Shown piece after piece: positions 1 to 9,020 of a DNA stretch of 64,000 bases. The notes beneath the pieces were generated by a model. That model had not been told where the DNA came from and did not search any database. It was given only the letters and a program-made list of their open reading frames with translations. Each line of letters starts with the position of its first letter. The first letter of the stretch is position 1. Location: the NCBI RefSeq assembly GCF_006517275.1, contig NZ_CP041191.1:5513001-5577000 (forward strand). The letters run 5' to 3'. The translations under genes and the position numbers were made by a program. The stretch comes from Labrenzia sp. PHM005. GTDB lineage: Bacteria > Pseudomonadota > Alphaproteobacteria > Rhizobiales > Stappiaceae.

Positions 1-27
1 CGAAAGCGTCCGGCCGAGGCGGCGTGA
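1..27 (+). CDS. C-terminal end of an upstream gene (partial)
   Basis: The first 27 bases form an open frame of eight codons (ending Pro-Ala-Glu-Ala-Ala) closed by TGA at 25-27, ten bases before the first acyl-CoA dehydrogenase. Such tight spacing suits an operon member that begins outside the window. Too little is visible to name a product, and a chance open frame is possible. Confidence 0.3.
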   Translation, partial: RKRPAEAA

Positions 28-37
28 GGGCGCCGGC

Positions 38-1231
38 ATGGACTTGCAATTCAGCGACAAAGACCTCGCCTTTCAGGAAGAAGTCAGAAGCTTTCTGAAA
101 GAAAACCTGCCGGCAAACCTTCTTGACCGCTCGGACAGGGGATTGCACCCCCTGAAAGATGAAATCGTGGCCTGGCAGAAGGTGCTGCATGAGAAGGGTT
201 GGGTCGCACCCAACTGGCCCGTCGAACACGGCGGACCCGGCTGGTCTCTCACCCAGAAGTATATCTACAATCGTGAGTACTTTCTGTCTGGCGCGCCCCA
301 AACCATCGCCTTTGGCCTGAATATGGTCGGGCCGGTAATCTACACCTTCGGCACAGAAGAACAGAAAGCGGACTACCTCCAGGACATTCTGGAGAGCAAT
401 GTCTGGTGGTGCCAGGGCTACTCTGAGCCGGGATCCGGGTCTGACTTGGCCAGTTTGCGCACCCGGGCGGTCCGGGACGGTGATGACTACATCATCAATG
501 GCCAGAAGATCTGGACCAGCTGGGCGCAGCATGCCGACATGATGTTTTGTCTGGTGCGCACCGATACGGAATGCAAACCCCAGGAAGGCATCTCGTTCAT
601 TCTCATTGACATGAAGACGCCCGGCATAGAAGTCCGCCCGATCATTGGTTTGGACAAGGAGCATTCTCTCAATGAGGTGTTTTTCACCGATGTAAGAGTT
701 CCAGCCAGGAACTTGATCGGCGAGGAAAACCGCGGCTGGACCTATGCAAAATTTCTGCTTGGAAATGAACGCCATATCATTGCCCGCGTCGCCCGGTCGC
801 AATACCAGCTTGCCCGGTTGAAAGAGATTGCGCGCACGGAACGCCGAGGTGCCGGCTATCTGATCGACGACGCTGATTTCCGGCGCCGGATTGCCAAGGT
901 TGAAGTTGACCTGATCGCACTGGAAGCGATGGAACTGCGGTATCTCAGCCAGGAAATTGCTGGCCGGAAGCTGACGGCGGAACCGTCTGTCCTGAAAATC
1001 AACGGTGCGGAAATCGCCCAGTTGATCAAGACCCTGACAATAGAAGCGCTGGGGTCGCACGGAATGGCTTATGAGCCGGATCCGGTCTTTCAAAGGCGGA
1101 ACGACCGCCCAATCGGGCCGGACTATCTGCATGGGGCGATGGCCGATCACCTGTATCAACGGGCTGCCACGATCTACGGCGGCACCAATGAAATTCAACG
1201 CAACATCATTGCCAAATTGATCTTGGGGTAA
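38..1231 (+). CDS. acyl-CoA dehydrogenase (1 of 4)
   Basis: Flavoprotein of 397 residues with the full acyl-CoA dehydrogenase layout: N-terminal helical domain, middle beta domain with the FAD-contacting stretch YSEPGSGSDLAS (about residues 128-139) and KIWTSW, and C-terminal helical domain ending in IYGGTNEIQR. It should oxidise an acyl-CoA thioester to the 2-enoyl-CoA and pass electrons to ETF. The C-terminal signature carries Gly where medium-chain enzymes have the catalytic Glu (YGGT rather than YEGT), as in many long-chain, branched or alicyclic-acid enzymes, so the base must lie elsewhere. It is the first of three dehydrogenases in tandem, 5 bp before the next. Closely spaced dehydrogenases of this kind often form heteromers in steroid or branched-acid degradation; that is inference. 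The substrate is unknown. Confidence 0.9.
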   Translation: MDLQFSDKDLAFQEEVRSFLKENLPANLLDRSDRGLHPLKDEIVAWQKVLHEKGWVAPNWPVEHGGPGWSLTQKYIYNREYFLSGAPQTIAFGLNMVGPVIYTFGTEEQKADYLQDILESNVWWCQGYSEPGSGSDLASLRTRAVRDGDDYIINGQKIWTSWAQHADMMFCLVRTDTECKPQEGISFILIDMKTPGIEVRPIIGLDKEHSLNEVFFTDVRVPARNLIGEENRGWTYAKFLLGNERHIIARVARSQYQLARLKEIARTERRGAGYLIDDADFRRRIAKVEVDLIALEAMELRYLSQEIAGRKLTAEPSVLKINGAEIAQLIKTLTIEALGSHGMAYEPDPVFQRRNDRPIGPDYLHGAMADHLYQRAATIYGGTNEIQRNIIAKLILG

Positions 1232-1236
1232 CGGTC

Positions 1237-2358
1237 ATGGATTTTGAACTCTCCCAGGAACAGGCGATGCTCAAAGATAGTGTTGATCGCTTTGTTCAAG
1301 AAAAATACGAGTTTTCCGAACGCAAGCGGCTCTCTGAGACCCTGCTTGGCTATTCTGAAGAAAACTGGACAGCATTTGCCGAAATGGGCTGGTTAGGGCT
1401 CATCTTCGACGAGGAGTTTGGCGGTTTCGACGGCTCACCTACCGATATGAGCGTGATCGCCGAAGGACTCGGTGCAGGACTTGCTCTGGAACCGCTGATG
1501 TCTACGGTCTTGCTTGGTGGGGCATTGATTCAGGCACTGGGAAGCAGCGAGCAAAAGGCCAAAATACTTCCCACTATCATCAGCGGCGAAGTGAAACTTG
1601 CTCTTGCCTACAGCGAGCCCGCCGCCGGATTTGATCTGGCTTTTCACGAGACAGCCGCCCGTCAGACAGACTCCAGTTATGTGCTGAACGGTCACAAATC
1701 AGTAGTACTGCATGCGGCAAGTGCTGACCGGTTAATCGTTGTTGCGCGTACTTCGGGAAATTCAGCCGATAGAGCCGGACTCTCGGCATTTTTGATCGAT
1801 GCGGATGCTTCCGGCCTGAGGCAACAGGACTATCCATTGGTGGATGGCGGTCGAGCTTCGGACATTTGGTTTGAGGACGTCAATGCGGAGCTGCTTGGCA
1901 CTGAAGGCGATGCGATCAACGCGCTGGAAACCGTCATCAACGCTGCAATCTGCGCCGTGTGTGCCGAGGCCGTTGGCGCAATGCGGCAAGCGCTGGAAAT
2001 ATCCAAAGAATACACCGGAACGAGATCCCAGTTCGGCAGGGCCATTGGAAACAACCAGGTTATTCAGCATCGGCTGGTCGACATGTTCACTGCCGTGGAG
2101 GAAGCCAAGGCAATCACCGACATCACCTGTATGCGGCTTGCTGGCGGAGCCGAAAATGCCGCTGCATCCGTGTCGGCAATGAAAGCAAAAGTGGGCGAGG
2201 CTGGGCGGTTTGTGGGCGGCCAGGGCGTTCAGCTGCACGGCGGCATTGGCATGACCGATGAATACCCAATCGGCCATTACTTCAAACGGTTGATGGCACT
2301 CGATGTGATGTTCGGCGATGTGAACCATCACCAGAACCGTTTTGCAGATTCAATATAG
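1237..2358 (+). CDS. acyl-CoA dehydrogenase (2 of 4)
   Basis: Protein of 373 residues with the acyl-CoA dehydrogenase fold. The middle domain has LAYSEPAAGFD (about residues 121-131), the C-terminal domain has RSQFGRAIGNNQVIQHRL (a dimer/FAD-contact segment), and the end carries QLHGGIGMTDEYPIGHYFKR. The QLHGGIG motif is the usual FAD-binding C-terminal signature. The protein is shorter and more divergent than its upstream neighbour and starts 5 bp after it, so the two are probably co-translated and may form a mixed oligomer. It lacks the IYGGTNE ending, which suggests a different catalytic-base arrangement or a partner-subunit role. Family is certain; substrate is unknown. Confidence 0.9.
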   Translation: MDFELSQEQAMLKDSVDRFVQEKYEFSERKRLSETLLGYSEENWTAFAEMGWLGLIFDEEFGGFDGSPTDMSVIAEGLGAGLALEPLMSTVLLGGALIQALGSSEQKAKILPTIISGEVKLALAYSEPAAGFDLAFHETAARQTDSSYVLNGHKSVVLHAASADRLIVVARTSGNSADRAGLSAFLIDADASGLRQQDYPLVDGGRASDIWFEDVNAELLGTEGDAINALETVINAAICAVCAEAVGAMRQALEISKEYTGTRSQFGRAIGNNQVIQHRLVDMFTAVEEAKAITDITCMRLAGGAENAAASVSAMKAKVGEAGRFVGGQGVQLHGGIGMTDEYPIGHYFKRLMALDVMFGDVNHHQNRFADSI

Positions 2359-2368
2359 GGGCGCCGCG

Positions 2369-3520
2369 ATGAATGAGCATCTCCAATCCATTCGCGACGG
2401 CGTCCAGGCTGTTTGCAGCAAATTCAATGATGACTATTGGCTGACGCGTGACGAAGATGGGGTCTTCCCTCATGACTTTCACGCCGGCTTGGCCGAAGCC
2501 GGTTGGCTCGGCATCACCATGCCGGAGGAATATGGCGGCGCCGGGCTCGGCGTTGCCGAAGCAGCTGTGATGATGCACACGATTGCCCGGACAGGGGCTA
2601 TGACCGCTGCCAGCTGCATTCATATCAACATGTTCGGGCCCCACCCGATCGTTGTCTTCGGAACGGATGAGCAGAAGGCACAATGGATACCGCCGCTCGT
2701 CAAAGGCGAACACAAGGTCAGCTTCGGTGTGACCGAACCGAATGCCGGGCTGGACACCACTTCCATCACCACCTTTGCGAAGAAAGTAGACGGCGGTTGG
2801 ATCGTTGATGGCCGAAAGATCTGGAACTCCACTGCTCAAGTGGCCGACCGGATCATGTTGCTCGCCCGTACAGAAAAACTTGAAGACGTTGGACGCAAGA
2901 CCGACGGCATTTCCCTGTTTTACACCGAATTCGACCGAAGCAGGATCGAGGTCCGGCGTATCCCAAAAATGGGCCGTAAGGCGGTCGATTCCAACATGAT
3001 CTTCTTCGACAACCTGTTCATTCCCGAAAAGGACCTGATCGGAGAAGAAGGACGGGGGTTTTATCAGATACTTGATGCCATGAATCCCGAACGGGTTTTG
3101 ATCGGCGCAGAAGCGGTCGGCATCGGTCAGGATGCGCTCCGCCGTGCCGCCGGCTACGCAGCCGAACGTGAAGTCTTTGGCCGGCCCATTGGTCAGAACC
3201 AGGGTATTCAACATCCCCTCGCGGAGAACTGGATGGAGCTGGAGGCCGCCTGGCTGATGACAATGAAGGCTGCGGAACTCTACGACAGCGGTCAATCCTG
3301 CGGTGCGGAGGCAAATGCCGCGAAATTCCTGGGCGCGCGCGCCGGTTATAACGCAGCGCTTCAGTCGGTCCTTACCCACGGAGGCATGGGCTATGCCAAG
3401 GAATACCACGTCGAGCGGCTTCTACGCGAGGTGCTGATCACACGCATCGCACCAGTCTCCGAGCAGCTCATTGCCTCCTTTATCGGCGAGCGTGTGCTGG
3501 GCCTTCCCAAGTCTTATTGA
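2369..3520 (+). CDS. acyl-CoA dehydrogenase (3 of 4)
   Basis: Protein of 383 residues if started at the ATG at 2369. An in-frame start at 2342 would overlap the previous gene, whereas 2369 follows a G-rich ribosome-binding stretch just after the upstream stop. It has the family layout: EEYGGAGLG near the N-terminus, GVTEPNAGLDTTS in the FAD-contact loop, KIWNSTAQ, GRPIGQNQGIQHPLAE, and LTHGGMGYAKEYHVER near the C-terminus. It belongs with the two preceding dehydrogenases in one transcription unit. The MaoC hydratase that follows overlaps its stop codon or starts 12 bp after it, consistent with dehydrogenation followed by hydration. Substrate is unresolved. Confidence 0.9.
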   Translation: MNEHLQSIRDGVQAVCSKFNDDYWLTRDEDGVFPHDFHAGLAEAGWLGITMPEEYGGAGLGVAEAAVMMHTIARTGAMTAASCIHINMFGPHPIVVFGTDEQKAQWIPPLVKGEHKVSFGVTEPNAGLDTTSITTFAKKVDGGWIVDGRKIWNSTAQVADRIMLLARTEKLEDVGRKTDGISLFYTEFDRSRIEVRRIPKMGRKAVDSNMIFFDNLFIPEKDLIGEEGRGFYQILDAMNPERVLIGAEAVGIGQDALRRAAGYAAEREVFGRPIGQNQGIQHPLAENWMELEAAWLMTMKAAELYDSGQSCGAEANAAKFLGARAGYNAALQSVLTHGGMGYAKEYHVERLLREVLITRIAPVSEQLIASFIGERVLGLPKSY

Positions 3521-3531
3521 AAGTGAATGTG

Positions 3532-4386
3532 ATGCAAGTTGATAAGGTCCTGAATTATCCCTTCAAAGATGCCAACGTTTCCTATTCTGAAAGGGACGTG
3601 ATGCTCTACGGCCTGGGTGTCAATCTTGGTGTTGATCCAAACGATGAGGATGATCTCCGGTATCTATATGAAGATGACCTAAACGTGCTTCCATCATACG
3701 CAATGGTACTTGGCCATCCCGGTTTCTGGCTCAAGGAACCGGAGCTGGATATTGACTGGGTCAAGATTCTGCACGCCGAACAGTTTTTGTCTGTCTCGCG
3801 CGCCCTGCCGGAAAAGGGCAAAGTGAAAGCCAGTTTCCGAGTCCGGGGGATCACAGACAAAGGAGCTGATAAAGGCTGCATTCTCTATTATGAAAAACTG
3901 CTTAGCGACCCAGACACCGGAAACGAGATCGCGCGTGTCACATCCGGTGTGTTCTGCCGTGGGGACGGTGGGGTTGGCAACCACGGCGAAACACCCGAAG
4001 CACTGGAAGCTGCACCTGCCACCAAACCGGATCTTTCACTTTCGAAAACAATCGATGAGCGCTCGGCGCTGATTTACCGCTTAAGTGGGGACTACAACCC
4101 AATTCACGCCTCGCCGCCGGTCGCGGCCAAGGCCGGTTATCACCGCCCCATTCTGCATGGACTTTGCACCATGGGGATCGCCGCTCACCAGTTGTTCAAG
4201 CACATAGCTGGTGGCGAAGCCGACCGGTTTGGCGGCATCGCGTGCAGGTTCAGCAGGCCGGTGTTCCCAGGGGATACGGTCCGCACAGACATCTGGAAAA
4301 CCGATGGGGGAGCGAGGTTCCGCGTAACGGCCGAGGACCGGGACGAGGTGGTTCTTGATCGCGGCACGATGAGCCTGAACACGTGA
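3532..4386 (+). CDS. MaoC-family double hot-dog enoyl-CoA hydratase
   Basis: Protein of about 284 residues, the size of a double hot-dog hydratase. The C-terminal half carries the hydratase-2 motif SGDYNPIHASP (Asp and His are the catalytic pair) followed by PILHGLCTMGIA. It would hydrate a trans-2-enoyl-CoA to the (R)-3-hydroxyacyl-CoA, which fits a next gene coding for an SDR resembling the dehydrogenase part of peroxisomal multifunctional enzyme 2. I chose ATG at 3532. A TTG at 3517 overlapping the previous stop (TTGA) is possible, and neither has a strong ribosome-binding site. Confidence 0.85.
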   Translation: MQVDKVLNYPFKDANVSYSERDVMLYGLGVNLGVDPNDEDDLRYLYEDDLNVLPSYAMVLGHPGFWLKEPELDIDWVKILHAEQFLSVSRALPEKGKVKASFRVRGITDKGADKGCILYYEKLLSDPDTGNEIARVTSGVFCRGDGGVGNHGETPEALEAAPATKPDLSLSKTIDERSALIYRLSGDYNPIHASPPVAAKAGYHRPILHGLCTMGIAAHQLFKHIAGGEADRFGGIACRFSRPVFPGDTVRTDIWKTDGGARFRVTAEDRDEVVLDRGTMSLNT

Positions 4387-4397
4387 TGGAGGACAGG

Positions 4398-5312
4398 GTG
4401 AGACTTCTTGAAGGTAAGACGGTCATCGTAACAGGCGCCGGCCGGGGCGTTGGCAAGTACATCGCGCTGCTGGCAGCCGCAGAAGGCGCGAATGTCGTTG
4501 TCAATGACCTGGGAGCAGGCGTCAGTGATCAGGAGGCGAATGCCGGTCCGGCAGAAGAGGTCGCAGCCGAGATCCGCTCAAATGGCGGCAATGCCATTGC
4601 GGACACCCATTCGGTCGCGGACTGGGATCAAGCGCATGCGATCGTTGAGAACGCACTCGATACATTCGGGCAGCTTGATGGTGTTGTGAACAATGCCGGT
4701 CTTCTCAGAGACGGTATCTTTCACAAGATGACCAAAGACGATTGGGAAGCCGTGGTGCAGGTGCATTTGAACGGCTCGTTTTTTGTCAGCCGGGCAGCTG
4801 CAGCGCATTTCAGGGTTCGTGCAACCGGCTCTTATGTTCATATGACATCTACCTCCGGCCTCGTGGGCAATCTTGGTCAAGCCAACTATGCCGCAGCGAA
4901 ATTGGGAATTGCCGGACTTAGCCGATCGATTTCAATCGATATGGCCTGTTTCGGGACGCGTTCCAATTGTATCGCGCCATGGGCTTTTACCCGGATGACC
5001 GGATCGATCCCGAAACACAATCCACTCTATCAAGAACGTATGGCGTTGCTCGACAAATTGAGCCACGGCCAGAAGGTAGCGCCACTGGCAGTCGCATTGC
5101 TGTCCGATGGCGCGAAAGACGTTACCGGCCAGATTTTCGGAGCGCGCGCCAACGAACTCTATTGCTTCAGTCAGCCCCGCCCCGTGCACACCAGCCATGA
5201 GGCGGAAGGCTGGACTGCGCAAGCCATTGTCGACACGGCGTTTCCTGCGATGTCACGCAGTATGACTGCGCCGGATACATCCCCGACTTATTTCACCTGG
5301 CAACCGACCTAA
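4398..5312 (+). CDS. SDR-family 3-hydroxyacyl-CoA dehydrogenase-like protein
   Basis: Short-chain dehydrogenase of about 304 residues, longer than the usual 250, like the dehydrogenase module of multifunctional enzyme 2 (17-beta-HSD type 4). It shows TGAGRGVGK for nucleotide binding, NNAG, STSGLVGNLGQ, and YAAAK with the catalytic Tyr and Lys. I place the start at the GTG at 4398 because GGAGG at 4388-4392 precedes it by five bases; GTG at 4383 and ATG at 4386 have no such site. Next to a MaoC hydratase it should oxidise a (R)-3-hydroxyacyl-CoA with NAD. A close paralogue lies at 14953-15873 in the neighbouring module. Confidence 0.85.
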   Translation: MRLLEGKTVIVTGAGRGVGKYIALLAAAEGANVVVNDLGAGVSDQEANAGPAEEVAAEIRSNGGNAIADTHSVADWDQAHAIVENALDTFGQLDGVVNNAGLLRDGIFHKMTKDDWEAVVQVHLNGSFFVSRAAAAHFRVRATGSYVHMTSTSGLVGNLGQANYAAAKLGIAGLSRSISIDMACFGTRSNCIAPWAFTRMTGSIPKHNPLYQERMALLDKLSHGQKVAPLAVALLSDGAKDVTGQIFGARANELYCFSQPRPVHTSHEAEGWTAQAIVDTAFPAMSRSMTAPDTSPTYFTWQPT

Positions 5313-5322
5313 GGAATACCGA

Positions 5323-6123
5323 GTGACTGATCATCTCCTCATAGACCATCAGGACGGCATCACCACACTGACAATGAACAGGCCGAAAGTTCTGAACGCT
5401 CTTTCACTGGACATGCGTCATGCGATGTTCGACGCGATGGATGAAATTGAGCACGATCCGAAGGTTCGCTGTGTCGTCCTGAAGGGAGCCGGCGGAAATT
5501 TCATGGCAGGCGGCGATGTCAAAAGCTTTGCCGAAGATATAGCTCCCTGGCCTGCAGAAAAACGCACAGCATATTTCGAGCGGCGTGTGCATTCGCTGCA
5601 CCCGATGATGATGCAGATGCGACGGATGAACAAACCGATCCTCGCAAGCGTTGAAGGTGCAGCGGCCGGTGCTGGCATGTCGTTCATGATGGCGTGCGAC
5701 CTAGCCATTTGCGCGACGAATTCGATTTTTCGTTTCGCATATTCTGCAATCGGAGCCAGCCCTGACGGAACCGGGAGTTACAATCTCCCCCGGATCGTTG
5801 GAACGCGCCGTGCCATGGAATTGGCACTGCTGGGCGACAAGATCGATGCGGAAACCGCACATCGCTACAATCTCGTGAATTTCCTGGTTGCGCCTGAAGA
5901 CATCGAGGCTGAAACCAACCGCCTTGCAACCCGGTTGGCATCCGGTCCGACAGTTTCCTACGGCAGCATCAAGGAATTGATCTACGCCAGCCACGCCAAC
6001 ACATTTGAAAGCCAGCTGGCGATGGAAGCCCGCAATTTTGGCAAGTGCGCCGGTACCGAAGATTGGGTGGAAGGCGTGACCGCCTTTGCCGAAAAGCGTC
6101 CAGCTGCATTCAAGGGGAAATAG
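5323..6123 (+). CDS. enoyl-CoA hydratase/isomerase (crotonase family)
   Basis: Crotonase of 266 residues starting at a GTG. The oxyanion-hole segments are present: AGGDVKSFAED (about residues 60-70) and VEGAAAGAGMSFMMACDLAI (about 105-125). The usual catalytic Glu positions are not cleanly conserved (SAIGASPDG replaces the typical PE-rich loop), so the reaction could be isomerisation, hydrolysis or C-C cleavage rather than simple hydration. It lies 10 bp after the SDR and abuts the next SDR, inside the catabolic operon. Confidence 0.85.
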   Translation: MTDHLLIDHQDGITTLTMNRPKVLNALSLDMRHAMFDAMDEIEHDPKVRCVVLKGAGGNFMAGGDVKSFAEDIAPWPAEKRTAYFERRVHSLHPMMMQMRRMNKPILASVEGAAAGAGMSFMMACDLAICATNSIFRFAYSAIGASPDGTGSYNLPRIVGTRRAMELALLGDKIDAETAHRYNLVNFLVAPEDIEAETNRLATRLASGPTVSYGSIKELIYASHANTFESQLAMEARNFGKCAGTEDWVEGVTAFAEKRPAAFKGK

Positions 6124-6915
6124 ATGATGTTCGATTTCTCCGGCAAGACCGTTCTGGTCTCGGGTGGCACAAGCGGCATAAATTTAGGAATAGCCGAGAG
6201 CTTCGCGAAAGCCGGGGCCAATCTTTTCGTATTCTCGCGTGATCCTGAGAAGGTTGAAAACGCTGTGACACGGTTACAGGAGTTGGGCGCTGTTGCCGGT
6301 GGGTGCTCCTGTGACGTTCGCAACTACGAGGCTGTCGCAACTGCCGTCGGGCAGTGTGTCGAGTTATACGGCAAGCTGGATGTTGTTGTTTCCGGTGCTG
6401 CTGGAAATTTCCCATGCCTGGCCAGGGATCTTTCATCCAATGGGTTCCGAGCCGTGATGGAAATTGATCTGCTTGGCACACATCACGTGATGCACGCCAC
6501 ATATCCGGTTTTGCGAAAGCCAGGGGCTTCGGTCATCAACATCTCGTCTCCTCATGCCCATACGGCGCTGATTGGTCAGTCTCACGTGTGTGCGGCAAAG
6601 GCCGGCATTGATCAGATCACCCGGACACTTGCCTTGGAGTGGGGCGCGGAAGGCATACGCATCAACTCGGTTCTTCCGGGCCCGATAGAAGGGTCTGGCG
6701 GCATGGAAAAGCTGTTCCCGACTAAACAGTTACTTGATGCGAAGTTGAAATCAGTCCCGCTACGCCGTTTGGGGCGTGCGGAAGAAATCGGGGCTCTTTG
6801 CCTGTTCATCAGCTCTGATATGGGGAGCTACATCACCGGAGCGGCCATTCCATGCGATGGTGGTAACGGCCTCAATCTGCAGCCGGCACGATATGAGGAA
6901 TATCTTGCACACTGA
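6124..6915 (+). CDS. SDR-family oxidoreductase, 2,4-dienoyl-CoA reductase-like
   Basis: Short-chain dehydrogenase of 263 residues beginning at the base after the previous stop. It has VSGGTSGINLGIA for cofactor binding and VSGAAGNF in place of NNAG. The usual Ser-Tyr-X3-Lys triad is altered: the conserved Tyr region reads SHVCAAKAGID, so Lys is kept but the Tyr position is occupied differently. This pattern (GAAGNF, missing Tyr, CAAKAG) is typical of peroxisomal-type 2,4-dienoyl-CoA reductases. The C-terminus has PCDGGNG. Role inferred: reduction of an unsaturated CoA intermediate. It is the last gene of the first block before the regulator. Confidence 0.75.
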   Translation: MMFDFSGKTVLVSGGTSGINLGIAESFAKAGANLFVFSRDPEKVENAVTRLQELGAVAGGCSCDVRNYEAVATAVGQCVELYGKLDVVVSGAAGNFPCLARDLSSNGFRAVMEIDLLGTHHVMHATYPVLRKPGASVINISSPHAHTALIGQSHVCAAKAGIDQITRTLALEWGAEGIRINSVLPGPIEGSGGMEKLFPTKQLLDAKLKSVPLRRLGRAEEIGALCLFISSDMGSYITGAAIPCDGGNGLNLQPARYEEYLAH

Positions 6916-6980
6916 CTCTTGTCATATTCGGAAATCCGCTTGCGGATTGACAATGCGGTCTGCTTCTGTAGGCTTGTTCG

Positions 6981-7007
6981 CATATAGGAAATTAGTTCCC
7001 AAATATG
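6981..7007. promoter_or_regulatory. imperfect inverted repeat upstream of the IclR gene
   Basis: CATAT-A-GGAA, a 5-bp spacer, then TTCC-CAA-ATATG forms an inverted repeat ending 15 bp before the TTG start of the IclR gene. Its place and size suit an autoregulatory operator. No footprint or second copy was found, so this is a candidate only. Confidence 0.4.
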
Positions 7008-7021
7008 AACAGGAGACTAAG

Positions 7022-7810
7022 TTGTCCAAGACAACGACCCGCATTGAAGGCCCAATGGTACTGCCGCGCGCATTCTCATTATTGCGTCTACTGGCAGACC
7101 AACCGCACGGATTAAACCTGTCCGATATCTCGACACATCTCGATGTGCCAAAGAGTTCCTTGTCGTCTACGCTGAAGGCTCTTACTGATCAAGGCTTTTT
7201 GGGACGTAAGGGTACTTTGTACTTCCTCGGAGCGGAAGCATACTCGCTTGCATCGACCATTCTGGCCGGGCGGACAATCCGGCAGATCGCCCGTCCCTAT
7301 CTGGAACAGACAATGGAGCAGACAGGGGAAACTGTCCTTCTGGCCGAGCTGGATATAGACCAACGTTTTTCCTCATACATCGATTCAGTTGAATCCGATA
7401 AATCCATTCGCTTTTCCGTTCCAATTGCAGCGCGGAGGCCCTTGTATTGCTCTTCTGCAGGCCGGGTATTTCTGGCGCACATGTCCGAACGGCAACGGGA
7501 TTCCTACTACAGCAATACCAATCTGGAAAAGCTGACAGAGAACACAGCGACCGACCGTGTCGAACTTGAAAAGATTGTCGCAGAAATCCGCAAAACCGGC
7601 ATTTCCATCACGATGGGAGCCTATTCCGCAGATGGTTCCGGCTTTGCTGTACCGATTTACAATTCGGACAGTGATGTCGTGGCTGCGATCACTATTGGTG
7701 TGCCGTTGTCGCGCGCACAACGTGACAAGCAAAAGTATATCGATGCTGCGCTTAAGGCAGGCGCAGATATCTCGAAGATCCTTGGATATAGCGGAGGAGG
7801 TAATCGCTGA
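7022..7810 (+). CDS. IclR-family transcriptional regulator
   Basis: Regulator of 262 residues. The N-terminal winged helix reads PRAFSLLRLLADQPHGLNLSDIS, with recognition helix region VPKSSLSSTLKAL. The C-terminal IclR effector domain spans about residues 90-255, with GRVFLAHMSE and ITMGAYSADGSGFAVPI typical of the ligand-binding fold. The start is a TTG at 7022, chosen because AGGAG at 7011-7015 lies six bases upstream; a much longer open frame runs back into the preceding gene but has no site. It sits between the catabolic genes and the TRAP transporter, and IclR proteins commonly control aromatic or organic-acid catabolism, so it probably regulates this cluster. Confidence 0.88.
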   Translation: MSKTTTRIEGPMVLPRAFSLLRLLADQPHGLNLSDISTHLDVPKSSLSSTLKALTDQGFLGRKGTLYFLGAEAYSLASTILAGRTIRQIARPYLEQTMEQTGETVLLAELDIDQRFSSYIDSVESDKSIRFSVPIAARRPLYCSSAGRVFLAHMSERQRDSYYSNTNLEKLTENTATDRVELEKIVAEIRKTGISITMGAYSADGSGFAVPIYNSDSDVVAAITIGVPLSRAQRDKQKYIDAALKAGADISKILGYSGGGNR

Positions 7811-7961
7811 ACTGGGTTCGGAGTACTTGCGCAGACGAGGGATATCTGCTTGACAGACCAGTCTAGGCCGTCGGGAGAACGGTGAAATAGAGCTTCGGAC
7901 CTTCACGAAAACAAACTGATCTGAAACGGCGAACCAAGATCATGTTGGGAGGACAAACATC

Positions 7962-9020
7962 ATGAGATTTCCGAAACTCGCAGTTGCTTTTGCAGCAAGT
8001 CTGTCGGCGATGACACTTGCTGTGCCGGCCATGGCCGGAATGAAACTCAACTTCACCGATCAGAGCCCAAATCGCGGGGCCCGAGCTGAAACCACGAACT
8101 GGTTTGCTGAAGAGCTGGAAAAGCGGACCAATGGGGAAGTGAAAATGGAGGTGCATTGGGGTGGTGCGCTCTTAAAAGCGAAAGCCGCGGCTAAGGGTAT
8201 TGGCGACGGCGCGGCTGACATGGGCTTCCTTGTGGGAGTTTATAACCCAGGCCTACACCCTGCTTTCCTGTTAGCTGACCTGCCAACCGAATATAGTGAT
8301 CCTTGGGCGTCGACCCGTGCGTTCTACGAATTAAATACCACCAACAAGGTCCTTCAGGAGGAGTGGTCCGACCTTAATCTGCATTTCATAGCAAACATCA
8401 CAACAGGTCCGATCCAGCTGGTGTGTAAAGACAAGGCCATTGCATCTCTCGACGATCTGGCTGGAGTGAAAATGCGCGGAATTTCCGTTTACGGGAAGGT
8501 CGCCAAGGACCTCGGTTCGATCCCTGTGAAAATGACGGCCTATGACACCTACCAAGGGCTGGATACCGGACTGATCGACTGCACCATGTTCTATAGCTAT
8601 GCAATTCCGGCATTTAAGCTGAATGAGGTGGCAACTGACGTCACCATGCTGGATTGGGGTGCCTTGATGGCATTGGCAATTGTCATGAACAAGGATGCCT
8701 ATGAAGCCCTAAGCCCAGAGAACCAAGCTGTTGTTGACGAACTTGGATCTCAGATCGTTGATGTATATGCGCAAAAGATAAATGCCGCGAACGCGGAAGC
8801 TATAGACGATCTGAAAACTGCAGGAACCGTCACGTTTAGTGATTTCCCGGCAGACCAGAAAACCCAGCTTCTAGATGCGTCAAAAGGCTATCTGGACGAC
8901 TGGAAGGCCAAGGCATCGAAGTCTGGAATCGATGCTGATGCGGTCGCAGCGGACTACATGCGCCTTCTCAAGAAGTGGGACGGAGAGCGTGAGGCCAAAG
9001 GTTATCCCTGGGCACGCTGA
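7962..9020 (+). CDS. dctP: TRAP transporter solute-binding protein (DctP family)
   Basis: Periplasmic binding protein of 352 residues with a cleavable signal peptide (Arg/Lys start, hydrophobic core, likely cut after AMA near residue 24). The DctP-family fold is indicated by ELEKRTNGEVKMEVHWGG, GAADMGFLV and the segment KMRGISVYGKVAKDLGS, which holds the usual carboxylate-binding Arg. GGAGG stands nine bases before the ATG. It captures an organic anion for the DctQ-DctM permease encoded immediately downstream. Co-location with acyl-CoA catabolism suggests the ligand is the acid degraded by this cluster (inference). Confidence 0.92.
   Translation: MRFPKLAVAFAASLSAMTLAVPAMAGMKLNFTDQSPNRGARAETTNWFAEELEKRTNGEVKMEVHWGGALLKAKAAAKGIGDGAADMGFLVGVYNPGLHPAFLLADLPTEYSDPWASTRAFYELNTTNKVLQEEWSDLNLHFIANITTGPIQLVCKDKAIASLDDLAGVKMRGISVYGKVAKDLGSIPVKMTAYDTYQGLDTGLIDCTMFYSYAIPAFKLNEVATDVTMLDWGALMALAIVMNKDAYEALSPENQAVVDELGSQIVDVYAQKINAANAEAIDDLKTAGTVTFSDFPADQKTQLLDASKGYLDDWKAKASKSGIDADAVAADYMRLLKKWDGEREAKGYPWAR

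Noticed and set aside
1762..2331. Minus-strand open frame (189 codons) opposite acyl-CoA dehydrogenase 2
   Set aside because: Antisense shadow of a well-supported gene with no recognisable domain.
2282..3409. Long minus-strand open frame (375 codons) opposite acyl-CoA dehydrogenase 3
   Set aside because: It lies wholly antisense to a clear gene, shows no family motif and has a composition typical of antisense frames.
6933..6948. AATCCGC-TT-GCGGATT inverted repeat after the second SDR gene
   Set aside because: The symmetric arms are real, but the loop is two bases, no T-run follows and it is not clearly placed as an operator. Not enough to call it a terminator.
7850..7866. TTGACA followed by AGACCAGTCT before the TRAP operon
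   Set aside because: It resembles a -35 box and a small symmetric site, but no matching -10 box is seen at the right distance, so no promoter was called.
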